DNA of 5,962 nt from Tardiphaga sp. (GTDB lineage Bacteria; Pseudomonadota; Alphaproteobacteria; Rhizobiales; Xanthobacteraceae): contig JAQGJF010000536.1 in the NCBI GenBank assembly GCA_028290765.1, forward strand, positions 1 through 5,962. Direction: 5' to 3'. The notes beneath the pieces are model-generated. The model had not been told where the DNA came from. It ran no database searches and was given only the letters and a program-made list of their open reading frames with translations. Shown here in pieces: positions 5,420 through 5,962 of the stretch. The translations under genes were made by a program, and so were the position numbers. The first letter of the stretch is position 1; every line of letters starts with the position of its first letter.

Positions 5420-5445
5420 CCCCACTGCCGGAAACGGCAGAGGGG
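5420..5445 (+). other. GAAA-capped hairpin after dnaA
   Basis: CTGCCG (5425-5430) and CGGCAG (5435-5440) enclose GAAA, a GNRA tetraloop, and the stem extends beyond an A/A mismatch through CCCC (5420-5423) and GGGG (5442-5445). It starts 15 bases after the dnaA stop. No T-run follows (AAGGG instead), so it is not a standard intrinsic terminator; a 3'-end stabiliser or processing site between dnaA and dnaN fits better. Confidence 0.6.
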
Positions 5446-5530
5446 AAGGGCGCCGGAAACCGAAAAACCCGGCAAAAAATACGGGGCCGGCCCGCCGTTT
5501 CGCTTGCACTCGCGGCCCATCCACGCCACC

Positions 5531-5559
5531 TTGCGCACCCTTGCGGGTTTGAGCAAAAT
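5531..5559 (+). promoter_or_regulatory. Candidate dnaN promoter
   Basis: TTGCGC (5531-5536) and CAAAAT (5554-5559) are 17 bases apart, 88 bases upstream of dnaN. Matches are three and four of six, so the call is weak. Two copies of CCTTGCG lie ten bases apart (5529-5535 and 5539-5545) over the -35 region. The 243-base gap and hairpin after dnaA make a separate dnaN promoter plausible. Confidence 0.3.
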
Positions 5560-5647
5560 CCGCCGGGGCATCAGACGCCGTGGCGCTTCTTCGGGCTGCC
5601 CGGCACTTCCATCACACGATGACGATTTGGATCGGGCGGATTTTGCA

Positions 5648-5962
5648 ATGAAGGTCACCGTCGAACGCGCGCAACTGTTGAAATCGCTGGGCCACGTGCA
5701 CCGCGTGGTCGAACGCCGCAACACCATCCCGATCCTCGGCAATGTGCTGATCCGCGCCGAAAACGCAAAACTGTCGCTGAAGGCCACCGACCTCGACCTC
5801 GAGGTGACGGAAACCTTGGCGGCCGAAACCGGAACCGGCGGTTCGACCACCGTGCCGGCGCACATGTTCTACGACATCGTGCGCAAGCTGCCGGACGGCT
5901 CGCAGATCGTGCTGGAGAGCGACGGCGACCGCGCCGTGCTGGCGATCCGCGCCGGCCGCTCG
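5648..5962 (+). CDS. dnaN: DNA polymerase III subunit beta, sliding clamp (N-terminal part)
   Basis: The frame from ATG 5648 stays open to the window edge and gives the first 105 residues of the beta clamp (usually about 370), the ring that tethers DNA polymerase III to DNA. It starts MKVTVERAQLLKSLGHVHRV and has clamp hallmarks: VERRNTIPILGNVLI (about 21-35), LSLKATDLDLEV (about 42-53), and the VPAHMFYDIVRKLPDG segment (about 68-83). This covers most of the first of three clamp domains. The rest lies beyond the window; nothing suggests truncation in the genome. GCGGA at 5636-5640 lies seven bases before the ATG and is an acceptable but not strong ribosome binding site. The gene follows dnaA on the same strand, the order found in most bacteria. 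Confidence 0.97.
   Translation, partial: MKVTVERAQLLKSLGHVHRVVERRNTIPILGNVLIRAENAKLSLKATDLDLEVTETLAAETGTGGSTTVPAHMFYDIVRKLPDGSQIVLESDGDRAVLAIRAGRS

Noticed and set aside
4010..5524. 504-codon open frame antisense to dnaA
   Set aside because: It mirrors dnaA almost exactly, its product is Arg/Gly/His-rich with no recognisable domain, and such frames are common opposite GC-rich genes.
5401..5622. 73-codon frame starting GTGA over the dnaA stop
   Set aside because: The overlap resembles translational coupling, but the GGA touches the GTG, the product is Pro/Arg-rich with no motifs, and it includes the hairpin and candidate promoter region.
1..5962. CRISPR array, insertion sequence or prophage signals
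   Set aside because: No regularly spaced repeats, transposase or integrase fragments or flanking target duplications were seen.

Overview
The window looks like a piece of chromosome from a GC-rich alphaproteobacterium, most likely the Bradyrhizobium/Rhodopseudomonas/Nitrobacter family (inference). It carries the rpsT - dnaA - dnaN order seen in alphaproteobacteria, a DnaA of 473 residues with a short linker, and coding DNA with strong G/C bias (one 60-base block inside dnaA counts 44 G+C, about 73%).

Layout, left to right. Bases 1-201 are the tail of an unrecognised gene entering from the left. A dienelactone-hydrolase-family enzyme (273-947, GTG start) follows on the same strand. On the minus strand are a lipoprotein of the polysaccharide export (Wza/BexD-like) family (949-1629), whose stop codon lies one base from the hydrolase stop, and a two-helix membrane protein of unknown function (1782-2099). 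Then come rpsT (2461-2727), with a good promoter about 200 bases upstream, a structured leader and a clear intrinsic terminator. A 1.2-kb interval (2785-3982) with no recognisable gene follows, then dnaA (3983-5404) and the first 105 codons of dnaN (5648 to the window edge).

rpsT, dnaA and dnaN are core growth and replication genes: ribosomal protein S20, the replication initiator and the DNA polymerase III sliding clamp. The leftmost genes concern small-molecule metabolism and the cell envelope, and have no obvious link to replication.

The most unusual part is the interval upstream of dnaA. It is markedly less GC-rich than the flanking genes in places (24 of 60 bases G+C at 3081-3140). It contains several perfect inverted repeats and palindromes and one 41-codon ORF behind a strong Shine-Dalgarno sequence. 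I see no good consensus DnaA box in it, so it may be a regulatory region, a small-RNA locus or a diverged origin. I found no convincing new multi-gene system; the second-look items are regulatory or structural signals around rpsT, dnaA and the export lipoprotein.
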